DNA of 64,000 bases from an uncultured Alphaproteobacteria bacterium (lineage in GTDB: Bacteria; Pseudomonadota; Alphaproteobacteria; Micavibrionales; Micavibrionaceae): the NCBI GenBank assembly GCA_900696495.1, contig CAADGI010000014.1, positions 310,001-374,000 of the forward strand, read 5' to 3'. Position 1 is the first letter of the stretch. The number at the start of each line of letters is the position of its first letter. A program made the translations under genes and the position numbers. The notes under the pieces were generated by a model that worked only from the letters and a program-made list of their open reading frames with translations, did no database searches and had not been told where the DNA came from. Of the stretch, positions 1-8,255 are shown one piece after another.

Positions 1-71
1 GCGAAAAGACCTAAAAAAAGGTGAAAGTAATGCTGATTTTATTGTCATTCCCGGGCGGATAACTTTTGTTC

Positions 72-150
72 CGTCATTGCGAGCGAAGCGAAGCAATCCA
101 GACTTCTAAATGGATTGCCGCGTCGGCCTTGCGGCCTCCTCGCGATGACG
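72..150. repeat. Dispersed palindromic repeat, GTCATTGCGAG type (copy 1)
   Basis: This copy begins GTCATTGCGAG and ends CTCGCGATGACG, with an inner CAATCCA / TGGATTG pair. The arms are reverse complements and would fold into one long hairpin. The same type recurs near 18241, 59712 and 63652. It lies just beyond the flagellin terminator, outside any convincing gene. Confidence 0.85.
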
Positions 151-160
151 ATGCAAACGA

Positions 161-189
161 AAAGGCCGGGAATTTCTTTCCCGGCCTTT
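161..189 (-). terminator. Rho-independent terminator of the flagellin gene
   Basis: AAAGGCCGGG and CCCGGCCTTT form a 10-bp stem with a 9-nt loop, 27 bp beyond the flagellin stop codon. Read on the minus strand the stem ends in CCTTTTCG. The transcript also crosses an A-rich stretch just before the stem. Confidence 0.8.
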
Positions 190-215
190 GGTACCTAACT
201 TTTTTTCTTTTGTTA

Positions 216-1895
216 TTAGAAGAGTCTGAGAACCGACTGTTGCGACTGCGCAGCCAGCGACAGGGCGGTGACGCCCAACTGCTGCCTGGTTTGCAGAGCC
301 AGAAGGTTTGCGCCTTCTTCGTTCTGGTCGGCATTGACGAGGTCGCCCGCACCGGCTTTCAACGTCGCGATCGTGCTCTCCGTGAAGTCACGGCGAGTCT
401 GGATGATCGACAGGCTGTTGGCTATGGTCGAACCGAAGTTACGAACCATATCCGTTGCTGTTAAGAGCTGATCAATTGACGTCTGAACACTACCCGCGTT
501 TGTAAATGTCGCGGCAGTAATGCCCAAGCCGGCGGCAGTCAGATCCTGGCCAACTGTTTCCAGTGAGTTGCTGCGATCTTCGTTGAAGAAAGTCGTCAGC
601 GTGTCGCCGCCGAGCAGGTTGACGCCGCGGAAGTTCGCGTCTTCAACCAGGGCGTCGATCTGATCGCGGATGGTGTTGAAGTCATCCTGGTAACGAGCCA
701 AATCAGCGGCAGAGCCGGAGAAATTGAAACGTTCGCTCATATCGTCTGTGGCCAACGGCATGTTAGTGTCCGTCGGATATTCTGTTGCTGCAACAGATTG
801 TGACGAACCGCTCCATCCGAAGTCAGCTTTGGTGTTGACTGCGTTCGAGTCCATTTCCAGCATGACGTAGCCAACAGAATCTGCATATTCCATTTCGATT
901 CTGCCGGTAGTTGTGTTGAATCTGGCTACGACTTCGCCGCCGGTAACTGTGTTGTTGATGTTATCAACGATCTCCTGAATCGTTGTTCCGTCAACAATAG
1001 CTCCGGTGTCGTAAGTAATGCCGTCAATCGTCAGAATTAAGTTAGCGGAGTCCGTACCGGCACCGTCCAGGAAGCCGGCGCCTGAAGCTGTAGCGCTTGC
1101 CTCATAGAGACCGTTAACGGTAGCGGCAGCACTTGCTACAGAGTAGATAGTGCGACCGGCAATTGCTGTGCCACCCTGACGTTGGGCAGCAACGTTTTCT
1201 TCAGTGCCGATAAAGTGATCAAGACCAAGGAAAGCATAACCATCAGCGCCTAGCGAAGTTGTACCGTCCGAAATACGGATCGATGCGCCTTCTTCAAGGG
1301 ATGTGATGGTAAGTCTGCCGTTGTTGTCGACCGTTGCTCTAACATAAGGGTTGATGCTCGTGTTGGAGTTGATTTGGCTGGCAATGCTATAAACGGTGTC
1401 GGTAGCAACAAGGCTAATTTCCGTTGCACCGCCGCCCATCGTAACAATGGCACCGTTTGCGCGTACCACGCTGACAACAATATCGTCGCCAGCGGCAATC
1501 GTACCGCCGGAGTCAGCTGTAATGCTGTCAACATTACTCAAATCAACCGTACTCTTGATCTGGGCAAAGCCCGAAGCAGACAATGCAACCCCTTTGGCTT
1601 CGTCAGCCAGGGCGCTTGCCTGTTCCAAAAGGCTGGTCAAAGCCGTAACGCCCTTATCAGCTTCTTCGATCGTGCGGATCGAGAGGTTGATGCCATCGAG
1701 CAGGCGAGCGAGGTCGCCGGCGCGGTTGGTCAGGGATTGCGAGGTGAAGAACTGCTGGGGACCGTCAAGAGCGGAGTTGACCTTAAGACCGGTGGCCAGG
1801 CGAAGCTGGACCGTGTCGATCAATCTCTGAGTGCCTTGAAGGGAGAGAAGGTTATTCCGCAACGCTGCGGATAGTACGACGTCTGAAGAAGCCAT
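216..1895 (-). CDS. Flagellin
   Basis: This is the filament subunit of the flagellum, exported through the flagellar type III system. The 559-residue product has the alphaproteobacterial flagellin N-terminal helix region (about residues 1-140, with the RLATGLKVNSALDGPQQFF stretch) and the conserved C-terminal coiled-coil segment ending in AAQSQQSVLRLF. The middle (about 150-390) is a variable insert rich in Thr, Ser, Gly and Ala, the surface-exposed part. The ATG is preceded by AAAGGA at good spacing. The gene stands alone, separated from the flgI-flgE operon by about 630 bp, and has its own terminator at 161-189. The leader has a possible sigma-70-like promoter and a motif shared with the flgI upstream region. 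I see no second flagellin in the window. Confidence 0.95.
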   Translation of the reverse strand: MASSDVVLSAALRNNLLSLQGTQRLIDTVQLRLATGLKVNSALDGPQQFFTSQSLTNRAGDLARLLDGINLSIRTIEEADKGVTALTSLLEQASALADEAKGVALSASGFAQIKSTVDLSNVDSITADSGGTIAAGDDIVVSVVRANGAIVTMGGGATEISLVATDTVYSIASQINSNTSINPYVRATVDNNGRLTITSLEEGASIRISDGTTSLGADGYAFLGLDHFIGTEENVAAQRQGGTAIAGRTIYSVASAAATVNGLYEASATASGAGFLDGAGTDSANLILTIDGITYDTGAIVDGTTIQEIVDNINNTVTGGEVVARFNTTTGRIEMEYADSVGYVMLEMDSNAVNTKADFGWSGSSQSVAATEYPTDTNMPLATDDMSERFNFSGSAADLARYQDDFNTIRDQIDALVEDANFRGVNLLGGDTLTTFFNEDRSNSLETVGQDLTAAGLGITAATFTNAGSVQTSIDQLLTATDMVRNFGSTIANSLSIIQTRRDFTESTIATLKAGAGDLVNADQNEEGANLLALQTRQQLGVTALSLAAQSQQSVLRLF

Positions 1896-1965
1896 AGTTT
1901 AGTTCCTTTCCTAGGTTAACTTATGCGTCCTGCATAGGCCGAATACTTCGACCGTATTTTATTAG

Positions 1966-1995
1966 AATATACCATAAAAATGAAGGGAGCGTTAA
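1966..1995 (-). promoter_or_regulatory. Possible flagellin promoter
   Basis: On the minus strand TTAACG (1995-1990) and TATATT (1971-1966) are 18 bp apart, about 70 bp upstream of the flagellin ATG. The -35 half lies in a GCGTTAACGC palindrome. I found no GG-N10-GC sigma-54 site between the gene and position 2110, unlike the other flagellar operons here. The element is only a fair match. Confidence 0.3.
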
Positions 1996-2014
1996 CGCCC
2001 TTTTTATAAACTAA

Positions 2015-2043
2015 CGATTGATTTTCAGGGGTTTTTGAAAGCC
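2015..2043. promoter_or_regulatory. Motif shared by the flagellin and flgI upstream regions
   Basis: ATTTTCAGGGGTTT is identical to a segment upstream of flgI (9484-9497), and both are flanked by CGATT on one side and AAAGCC on the other. It lies about 120 bp upstream of the flagellin start. A regulator binding site or enhancer is an inference. Confidence 0.4.
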
Positions 2044-2099
2044 AGGCAAGAATATTGGCGTTTTTTTGCCATAAGGACTGTGGATGAATTGGGCCAGTC

Positions 2100-2222
2100 T
2101 GTCATCCCCGCGAAGGCGGGGATCCGGCTTTTAAAAAGGTACGACAGGCCGCTTCGCGGCACATAAATAATATGCCAGCTCTCCCGTTCACGCTCGCCTT
2201 CGGCTCACTGCCGGGGATGACA
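2100..2222. repeat. Dispersed palindromic repeat, GTCATCCCCGCG type (copy 1)
   Basis: This copy starts TGTCATCCCCGCGAAGGCGG and ends GCCGGGGATGACA, so the ends are inverted. The centre contains further short inverted pairs. It is one of at least 13 copies of this type in the window and has no reading frame of note. Confidence 0.85.
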
Positions 2223-2242
2223 ATATATATAAGGATATATAA

Positions 2243-2430
2243 GGGGGGCGCACCAGGCGGTTGGGTTCATCCACCGGGGTAAGGGTGGCTGGGCATTGGC
2301 CCGGTGCGCCCGGCTGTGGCCGTCGAACCCCTCCTGGATTCTCCTTCCGCAGCAGGTACCCGGGGCCCAGAACTCCCAGGGGGTTAGGGAATGCCGGGTA
2401 GCATACCCTGAGACGCCCTGGGCCCCGAAT
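2243..2430. other. GC-rich, strongly structured non-coding segment
   Basis: This lies in the gap of about 630 bp between flagellin and flgE. Two domains are closed by perfect stems: GGGCGCACC (2246-2254) with GGTGCGCCC (2303-2311), and CGGGGCCCAG (2361-2370) with CTGGGCCCCG (2418-2427). Each encloses smaller hairpins: CCACC/GGTGG in the first, GGGTA-GCA-TACCC in the second. No U-run follows, so these are not ordinary terminators. No convincing gene is present. I cannot match it to a known RNA family; a structured RNA or a mobile palindrome is possible. Confidence 0.45.
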
Positions 2431-2525
2431 TCAGTAATGAGTGGTAAGCAGATAGGTAATAAGCGGGTAAGAATAGGTTTGTCTTATCACTTATTACTTA
2501 CGGCTTACCGCTTTCAGGCTACGCG
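2431..2525. repeat. AT-rich inverted-repeat segment
   Basis: The segment contains GGTAATAAG ... CTTATTAC and GGTAAG ... CTTACC arms around a short centre. It has the same flavour as 24705-24777 between fliE and fliQ. Lying directly beyond the flgE stop, it could act as a transcript end for the minus-strand operon, though no clean terminator is visible. Confidence 0.45.
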
Positions 2526-4274
2526 TTAGCGGAGCCTGAGAAGGTCTTCCGTCATCTGGTCGACCGTGGTGATCACCTTCGTGGCGGCGCCGAAGGCGCG
2601 CTGCGAGATGATCAGCCTTGCGAATTCATCGGCGAGGTCGACGTTGGAGGCTTCCAGCGTCGAGGGCTCGACGAAGCCCGCGCCGCCGGTGCCGGCTTCG
2701 CGCAGGTTTTCTTCGCCCGATTCTTCCGATTCCGAATAAGCCGTTCCGGAAACTTCCGTCAGGCCGCTTTCGTTCGCGAAGGTGATCAGCGGGATTTTGT
2801 AGAGGTCGGCCGACGCGCCGTTCGAGAACCGCGCGACCACGATGCCTTCGCGCGTCAGTTCCACGCCCGTCCGGAGGCCGAGCTCGGCGCCGTTCTGGTC
2901 GGAGAAGATGACGTCGAAGTTGCCGGTGAACTGGCTGAAGCGCGAGACATCGATGCCGATCGTCTGCAGCGACGAACCGTTGCCCCAGTTGACGTCCGGG
3001 ATCTGGATGTCGGTGTTGCCGTTCACGTCAGCGGAAGCGTTCAGCGAGCCGTCCGTATTGAAGTTCAGCAGGCCGCGGGTGATTTCGCTGCCGTTCGGGT
3101 GACGGACGACAACCTGCCACCAGCCCTGCGTGTTGGCCGTGGTGAGATCCTGGAAGTCAGGGAAGATTTCTTCGCTGTTCGACAGGACGGTATCGGTGTT
3201 GCCGGGCGGCAGGTTCGGCGCGGTGAGCGCTGCGCCGATCTGGCTCATCGTCAGGTCCGTCAGCGGCGTCCCGACCGTGTTGGTCAGCGATATCGTATCC
3301 GCGCGGTTGACGCTTTCGATCACCAGGTCGCCGGTTTCGTTAATGCGGGCCTCGACTTCGCCCGGGAAGTTGGTGTTGATCGCATCGATCAGTTCGCCAA
3401 CCGTCCGGTAGCCGACGGCGCCGCCGCCGACCGCGGCGTTGTTGTCGTATTCAAAGATGAACGGGCCTGTGCCGGTCGTGGTGTTGTCGATGGTGAAACG
3501 GTCGCCATCGGCAATGCCTGGAACCAACGCAAGATCGGTGTTGCGGTCGAGGATGACGGACGTGCCCGAGATCGACACCACTGTCGGCGGGTAGACATGG
3601 TGGAATTCCAGGGTCAGCGTCTGGCCGCCGCCGAGCGAGTCGAACACCGTCAGGCCGCGTGTGAAGTGCGCGGCGCCGTTGGCGCTGACGCCCTGCGGTG
3701 CGGGCGAGGGGCCTGCGCCGAGATCGGTATATTGCGCTCTGGTCTGGCTGGCGTTCAGGTTGATCGCGAGTTCCGCCGACGTTGTCGGGCGGGTCAGGCC
3801 GCCGAGGAACGCGACGTCCGCCTGCACGAGCGAAGTCAGGTCGCCCTGGTTGGCGGGCAGATTGCCGTCGGCATCGATCGGCCATGCATACAGCACGAAG
3901 CCCGAAGCGTTGCGGAGCAGGCCTTGCGCGTCTTCGCTGAACTGGCCGGCGCGCGTATAGAGGAACGGCTGGCTGGCGTCGGTCGAGCGCTTGACCGGGA
4001 AGAAACCGTTGCCGGCGATCGAGCCGTCGGTTCCCGATGAAGTCTGCTGGATCGAGCCCTGCTGGTCGACGCGCTGGATGCGGTTAACGGAAACCGTACC
4101 CGGCGAGTAGCGTGCGAGACGGCTTTCCGTCGTCACGAGGCTGTTGAAGGCGGCTTCGGAACGTTTGAAGCCGGTCGTGTTCACGTTGGCGATGTTGTTC
4201 GAGATGATCGCGGTGCTTTGCGACTGGGCAAAGAGCGCCGAAACACCCGTAAATAATGATCCAAAAAGTCCCAT
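2526..4274 (-). CDS. flgE: Flagellar hook protein FlgE
   Basis: FlgE polymerises into the hook that couples rod to filament. The 582-residue product begins with the flagellar rod/hook N-terminal motif (GLFGSLFTGVSALFAQS, then ISNNIANVNTTGFKRSEAAF at about 25-44) and ends with the matching C-terminal helix (VDLADEFARLIISQRAFGAATKVITTVDQM). The long middle is the hook D1/D2 surface. It is longer than the enterobacterial protein of about 400 residues, as is common in alphaproteobacteria. The ATG has a strong AAAGGAG site. It is the last gene of the minus-strand operon that starts at flgI, 49 bp after flgD, and fliK in the same operon controls its length. Confidence 0.95.
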   Translation of the reverse strand: MGLFGSLFTGVSALFAQSQSTAIISNNIANVNTTGFKRSEAAFNSLVTTESRLARYSPGTVSVNRIQRVDQQGSIQQTSSGTDGSIAGNGFFPVKRSTDASQPFLYTRAGQFSEDAQGLLRNASGFVLYAWPIDADGNLPANQGDLTSLVQADVAFLGGLTRPTTSAELAINLNASQTRAQYTDLGAGPSPAPQGVSANGAAHFTRGLTVFDSLGGGQTLTLEFHHVYPPTVVSISGTSVILDRNTDLALVPGIADGDRFTIDNTTTGTGPFIFEYDNNAAVGGGAVGYRTVGELIDAINTNFPGEVEARINETGDLVIESVNRADTISLTNTVGTPLTDLTMSQIGAALTAPNLPPGNTDTVLSNSEEIFPDFQDLTTANTQGWWQVVVRHPNGSEITRGLLNFNTDGSLNASADVNGNTDIQIPDVNWGNGSSLQTIGIDVSRFSQFTGNFDVIFSDQNGAELGLRTGVELTREGIVVARFSNGASADLYKIPLITFANESGLTEVSGTAYSESEESGEENLREAGTGGAGFVEPSTLEASNVDLADEFARLIISQRAFGAATKVITTVDQMTEDLLRLR

Positions 4275-4323
4275 GGTTAGTCTCCTTTACGTTTAAAATT
4301 AAAAAACTGGTTGGTGAAAAAAA

Positions 4324-5439
4324 TCATGCTTCCTCCGGCGGTATGTTGGCGCTGAGGATGTCGATCAGGGGAATACTGTCGCCGCCGACGACGAGGAAAA
4401 TCTCGCCGTTGTTCGTTTCGACGCCCGTGACGCGGCCGCCGCTGACGACCTGCGTATTGATGCGTTTGTCCGCAGCGTCGATAGCGTCAATTGTGACCGT
4501 ATATTCACCGGCCGGCGCCTGCGTGCCGTTATTGAAGCGGCCGTTCCATGCCAGCGTGTGCGAGCCTTTCGCCTTGGAGGCGTTGGCGCTGTAAACGATG
4601 TTGCCGGTGCTGTCCCTGACAATGACCTGCGACTGCACGGCCGTATTTTCGAGGGTGTAGTTGACGTTGACTATGCCCGAGCCGCTGTAATTGATCTCTT
4701 CATTCTTATAGGTGACATCGAGGCCGACATAATTGAGCGCCATCGTCAGGCCGTCGCTGTTGTTGTTGCCCATGCCGGGATCGCCGGTATTGAGAACGTT
4801 GCTGAGCGCGACGGCGCGGTCGCCGACCAGCAGGTAAATCTGGCCGTTCTGCGCTTCGGTCCCGCGCACCAGGCCGGAAACGACCGATGTCGCCTGCACG
4901 GGTTCGCCGTTGATGTCGAGCGCGTCGATCTTGACTTCGTAGGTGCCGGGTTCGGCCTTGCCGCCCGAATTGAGCGTGCCGTCCCAGACGAAGTCGTGAA
5001 CGCCCGCGGATTTTCCGGCTTCGACCGAGTAAACGATCTTGCCGCCTTCATCGTAGATGCTGAGCTTCGACGTGACCGCTTCCGCGCCGAGCGAATATTT
5101 GATCTTGGATGGCGTGCCGGTGTGATTGAATTCGGAACTGATATAGCTGATCTGCCGGCCGACATAGCTTTGCGCGCTCCCCAAAGCCTGGCCGAGGCCG
5201 AGAGAGACGAGGCTGTCGAGCTTCTGGTTTGTATTGATCTGCTGTTCGACGCCCGCGAACGCAACGAGCTGATTCGTGAATTCCGTCGTGTCCATCGGCG
5301 AGAGCGGGTCCTGGTTCTGGAGCTGCGTCGTCAGCAGGATCAGGAAGTCGTTGAAGTCGCGCGAAAGCTGCTGGCTCGCGGCGTTGGTTTTCGACTGCTG
5401 GTCGAGGGCCGTGTTGATTGATACCGGGTTGATCGCCAT
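4324..5439 (-). CDS. flgD: Hook-capping scaffold FlgD with duplicated C-terminal module
   Basis: FlgD caps the growing hook during assembly. The N-terminal part (about 1-90) has the conserved FLILLTTQLQNQDPLSPMDTT stretch and the TNQLVAFAGVEQQ segment. A C-terminal Ig-like/tudor-like module then appears twice, about 89-217 and 234-363. The copies share an IVYS strand, a W-[DN]-G turn, a PGTYEVKIDA / AGEYTVTIDA strand and a NG[QE]I[YF]L.V ending. The usual protein has one module and about 220-240 residues; this one has 371. The ATG has AAAGGAGA upstream. It sits between fliK and flgE, as expected. The frame is intact across the duplication. Confidence 0.93.
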   Translation of the reverse strand: MAINPVSINTALDQQSKTNAASQQLSRDFNDFLILLTTQLQNQDPLSPMDTTEFTNQLVAFAGVEQQINTNQKLDSLVSLGLGQALGSAQSYVGRQISYISSEFNHTGTPSKIKYSLGAEAVTSKLSIYDEGGKIVYSVEAGKSAGVHDFVWDGTLNSGGKAEPGTYEVKIDALDINGEPVQATSVVSGLVRGTEAQNGQIYLLVGDRAVALSNVLNTGDPGMGNNNSDGLTMALNYVGLDVTYKNEEINYSGSGIVNVNYTLENTAVQSQVIVRDSTGNIVYSANASKAKGSHTLAWNGRFNNGTQAPAGEYTVTIDAIDAADKRINTQVVSGGRVTGVETNNGEIFLVVGGDSIPLIDILSANIPPEEA

Positions 5440-5451
5440 TGCCGTTCTCCT

Positions 5452-6966
5452 TTACGCCAGGATGCTGTAGCGCATGTGGCCGGTCTCCGGGTCCACACGC
5501 CATGTCATGGTTGATTCAATAATTTCCTCGGGCGCGCCTTCATTGCGCGCATAGCTGCCATTTCCGTCGCCGCCGCGGCCGTTAAAGTCATAACCTTCAT
5601 GCGCGAGCTCGAAGCTTAGCGACGATCCGTTTGCATCAAGGCCGGAATCGAACAGCGCGCGCTCGAGCAGATTCCCGTCGCGCTGGAGCATCAAATGCGT
5701 CTCCGGTTTCTCGGCGACCACGATCGCCTTCACCGTTTTGTCCTTGCTGAAGCTCATGCGTACCTCGACGCGGCCCAGTTCAGGCGGTTCAAGCTGCAGG
5801 GTGATATTTTTCGTCTCGCCATTGGCGGCGGCTTTCGAAATCGTCGCGGCGACAACCTGCACCGCGGGGTGCGGCTGCGAGGCGGCATGCGCCTGCGTGA
5901 CCAGGTTCGTCAGCGTGCCGAGGCTGGTGACGGCGGGAAGGGGAACGGGCGTGCCATATTCATCGACCGGCAGCATGGCCGGGGAGAAAATCGAACCGCT
6001 GAGCGTAAACGGCCAGCCCTGCAGCGCGCTGAGGTCGGGTTTGACGCCCGGGATATTCACCGGCATTTCGGTGCCGCCTTTTTTATTCGAGAAATCCTTC
6101 AGCGTGTTGGCAAACTGGTTTTGCGGCGCGGCGGGGGAATAACCTTCTTCCGGCGGCGCATCCGTCCATGTACCGCCAACCGGTACATCGGTCTTTTTCG
6201 GGGCAGGGCGCGCGAGATTGTTCAGTTGCGTATTCTGTTCTTCCTGTTTTTTGGCAATGGCGGCCTGCAATGTGGCCGTCTGCGATTGTTCGTTCGGCGC
6301 CAGCAATTTGATCAGGCCAAGATAAATGCCGTCCAGCGCCTTGCGCTTCTGCTCTTCGGTCAGCGCGGCGTCGACATCTTCATTCAGCAGCGCCTCGATT
6401 TTCGTTTTGAGGTCGGTGATCTGTTCCGGCGTCAAATTGGTGAGGACAAGGCCACCAGCTTCAGGCTCTGCCGTAAGTTTATCGAGCTTGGCCAGAACGG
6501 CTTTCAGCTTCGCCATGACCGTGTTATCGACTTGCGCCTTGGCATTGGCGTCGATCAGCAGGGCCTGCATCAGACGGGGCGAACCGGCCTCGACATTCGC
6601 GGTGGTGATAATGCCATCCGAAACGGGCGCGAGCGCGTCATCAAGCGCCTTTTGATTGAGGGCGAGCGCTTCCGAAAGTTTCATGTTCGGGTCGAGCGAC
6701 CAGGCTTCGATCTGCTGGCGGATTTCAGGGTTTTCCGCGATCAGTTCGGCGATATCGATATCGGAATCGAGAACGGGATTGTCGGAGGAAAGAAGTTTGT
6801 GTTCTTCAGGCTTCGGCGTTTCGGGATTTTCTGCGGCAAGGCGGGCCAGGATAAAGTCAAGGAAGCTCACATCCGCAGCCATGACGGAACTGCCGGAAGT
6901 ATTAATTCCGGAAATTTTTTGCTCCTCGCGCGGAGCCTGGAGTGTAAAAAAGTTACTGATATCCAT
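5452..6966 (-). CDS. fliK: Flagellar hook-length control protein FliK
   Basis: FliK is the secreted molecular ruler that switches export from hook to filament substrates. The 504-residue product has a long low-conservation N-terminal region (1-350, rich in Ala, Glu, Lys and Pro) and the conserved FliK C-terminal domain at about 375-470. That domain is marked by ITLQLEPPELGRVEVRMSF, then VVAEKPETHLMLQRDGNLLERAL. This LxPxxLGxVEV pattern is the diagnostic feature. It lies directly upstream of flgD in the operon, which supports the call. Confidence 0.92.
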   Translation of the reverse strand: MDISNFFTLQAPREEQKISGINTSGSSVMAADVSFLDFILARLAAENPETPKPEEHKLLSSDNPVLDSDIDIAELIAENPEIRQQIEAWSLDPNMKLSEALALNQKALDDALAPVSDGIITTANVEAGSPRLMQALLIDANAKAQVDNTVMAKLKAVLAKLDKLTAEPEAGGLVLTNLTPEQITDLKTKIEALLNEDVDAALTEEQKRKALDGIYLGLIKLLAPNEQSQTATLQAAIAKKQEEQNTQLNNLARPAPKKTDVPVGGTWTDAPPEEGYSPAAPQNQFANTLKDFSNKKGGTEMPVNIPGVKPDLSALQGWPFTLSGSIFSPAMLPVDEYGTPVPLPAVTSLGTLTNLVTQAHAASQPHPAVQVVAATISKAAANGETKNITLQLEPPELGRVEVRMSFSKDKTVKAIVVAEKPETHLMLQRDGNLLERALFDSGLDANGSSLSFELAHEGYDFNGRGGDGNGSYARNEGAPEEIIESTMTWRVDPETGHMRYSILA

Positions 6967-6983
6967 TCATTCTTCTTTCGCAG

Positions 6984-7466
6984 TTACGCGGTTTCACTGA
7001 CTCCCATCGAAACGGATTTTCTTTCGCTCGATTTGATGCTGCCGGTCTCGCCGTAGCTGTAGGTGCGGCTGCGCACGGCGGCGTCCTTCGCGGCGACGCG
7101 GATGGAATTGCCAAGGCGCTCGGCCACGCGGCTCATGCGCTTGAGCGCGTCCATGTTCTTGGCCGTGAGGTCGGCGAAATCCTTCTGCATGTCCTCGAGG
7201 CGGCGGCGGAGCAGGGGATTGGATTTTTTCATTTCGTCCTTGCGATCGAGGATCTGGCTGACGCCGTCCTGGTAGGCGCGCGCGGCGCGGAGTTTCTCGT
7301 TCTGCATCTCAAGGAAAGTTTTCGTATCGGCGGCTTCGAGCGCTTCCGTCTCGCGGCGGTAGACATTGCGCAGCGCGTCGATGGTGTTCATCATTTCCTG
7401 CATCGCGGCGTTGGGGTCCTTCGGCAGGATCATCGCGGCGTCCTTGTGTGTTTGCGGGGCGGTCAT
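6984..7466 (-). CDS. FlgN-like flagellar export chaperone candidate (second of two)
   Basis: The 160-residue protein is predicted almost entirely helical, with long Glu/Lys/Arg-rich stretches (MQEMMNTIDALRNVYRRETEALE, then a coiled-coil-like centre). Size, helical pattern and place between flgJ and fliK fit a FlgN-type chaperone for the hook-associated proteins FlgK and FlgL, but the sequence match is weak. Its start overlaps the stop of the preceding similar gene by 4 bp (ATGA), so the two are probably translationally coupled. Lengths and heptad-like composition suggest the two may be paralogues, which I cannot prove by eye. Confidence 0.55.
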   Translation of the reverse strand: MTAPQTHKDAAMILPKDPNAAMQEMMNTIDALRNVYRRETEALEAADTKTFLEMQNEKLRAARAYQDGVSQILDRKDEMKKSNPLLRRRLEDMQKDFADLTAKNMDALKRMSRVAERLGNSIRVAAKDAAVRSRTYSYGETGSIKSSERKSVSMGVSETA

Positions 7467-7909
7467 TCGGCACCTCTCTCTTTGATTTGATTGTTGTCGT
7501 TCATGCGCACACGTTTCTGCTGGCCGAACTCCTGCGCCATCAGCAGCGTTTTCTGCGTTCCGGCCTCGGCGCGCTGTTTCATCTGCACGACCATGGCGTT
7601 GTTGCCGTGTGTTTTCTCGGCAAGGTTTTTCTGCAGGACTTCAAGGCGGCCCAGTAAGGATTTTTCCACATTCCTGAAATCATCGAGGCGCGCGCGGAAT
7701 TCTTCGGACGCTTTCGTGTATTGCCCGGTGATGCTTTCCTTTTCATCCTGGATGATGGCAAAGGCCAACATGTCGCGCTGGAGCAGGGCCTGCGTTTCGC
7801 GCTCGCTGAGATCGACAAGCTTCTGCGAGACCTGGATAAGTTTCTGGATGGCGGCGGTTGCGTTCGTGGGAAGTCCCGTGCGCCTGTCAGTTTGCATTCT
7901 GCGTTCCAT
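7463..7909 (-). CDS. FlgN-like flagellar export chaperone candidate (first of two)
   Basis: This 148-residue, mostly helical protein begins near an Arg-rich MERRMQTDRRTG segment and continues as amphipathic helix (IQKLIQVSQKLVDLSERETQALLQRD). The L..L...E...L pattern with 'RETQALLQRD' near residue 40 resembles the start of FlgN family proteins. It overlaps the end of flgJ by 23 bp and the next gene by 4 bp, so all are in one tight operon. Which substrate it serves cannot be told from sequence. Confidence 0.6.
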   Translation of the reverse strand: MERRMQTDRRTGLPTNATAAIQKLIQVSQKLVDLSERETQALLQRDMLAFAIIQDEKESITGQYTKASEEFRARLDDFRNVEKSLLGRLEVLQKNLAEKTHGNNAMVVQMKQRAEAGTQKTLLMAQEFGQQKRVRMNDNNQIKERGAE

Positions 7910-8255
7910 TCTCTGCCTGTGCCTGCATTAAGATGATTTGTTGTTTGACCTGGTCGGCGAGGCCGATGCTGTTGGTATCCGCCATCAACTTGCCGTATTC
8001 CTGCAGCAGCATGCTGCGGAAGACCTCTTCGCCCTTGCCGCCGCCGAACATGCCGTCGGTGGAAATGCCCTCGAACATCGGCTTCATCATTTCCGAGATG
8101 AACACCGCTTCGAATTCCTTCGCCGCTTCCTCGGCCTTGGCGAGCTGCTGCGCGTTCTTCGCGTCTTTTGCTTTTTGGGCGGCGATGGAAAGGTCGGCCT
8201 GCGTATAATTCATCAGGGCGGTCGTCGCGGAAGGGGTTACGGGAGCGCTCATCAC
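7887..8255 (-). CDS. flgJ: Rod-binding protein FlgJ (N-terminal domain only)
   Basis: The 122-residue product contains the rod-binding FlgJ domain: AAKEFEAVFISEMMKPMFEG at about 46-65, then GGGKGEEVFRSMLLQEYGKLMADTNSIGLAD. It lacks the C-terminal peptidoglycan hydrolase domain of enterobacterial FlgJ, the usual situation in alphaproteobacteria. It would help rod assembly in the periplasm while another enzyme opens the wall. The start overlaps the flgI stop by 4 bp (ATGA). Confidence 0.9.
   Translation of the reverse strand: MMSAPVTPSATTALMNYTQADLSIAAQKAKDAKNAQQLAKAEEAAKEFEAVFISEMMKPMFEGISTDGMFGGGKGEEVFRSMLLQEYGKLMADTNSIGLADQVKQQIILMQAQAENGTQNAN

Noticed and set aside
2051-2070. TGGCG-T7-GC upstream of flagellin as a sigma-54 promoter
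   Set aside because: The GG and GC are 9 rather than 10 bases apart and the element faces away from the flagellin gene.
2330-2380. Minus-strand GCGGAAGGAG in the structured segment as part of an SRP (4.5S) RNA
   Set aside because: The conserved symmetric loop and tetraloop closing pairs do not form.
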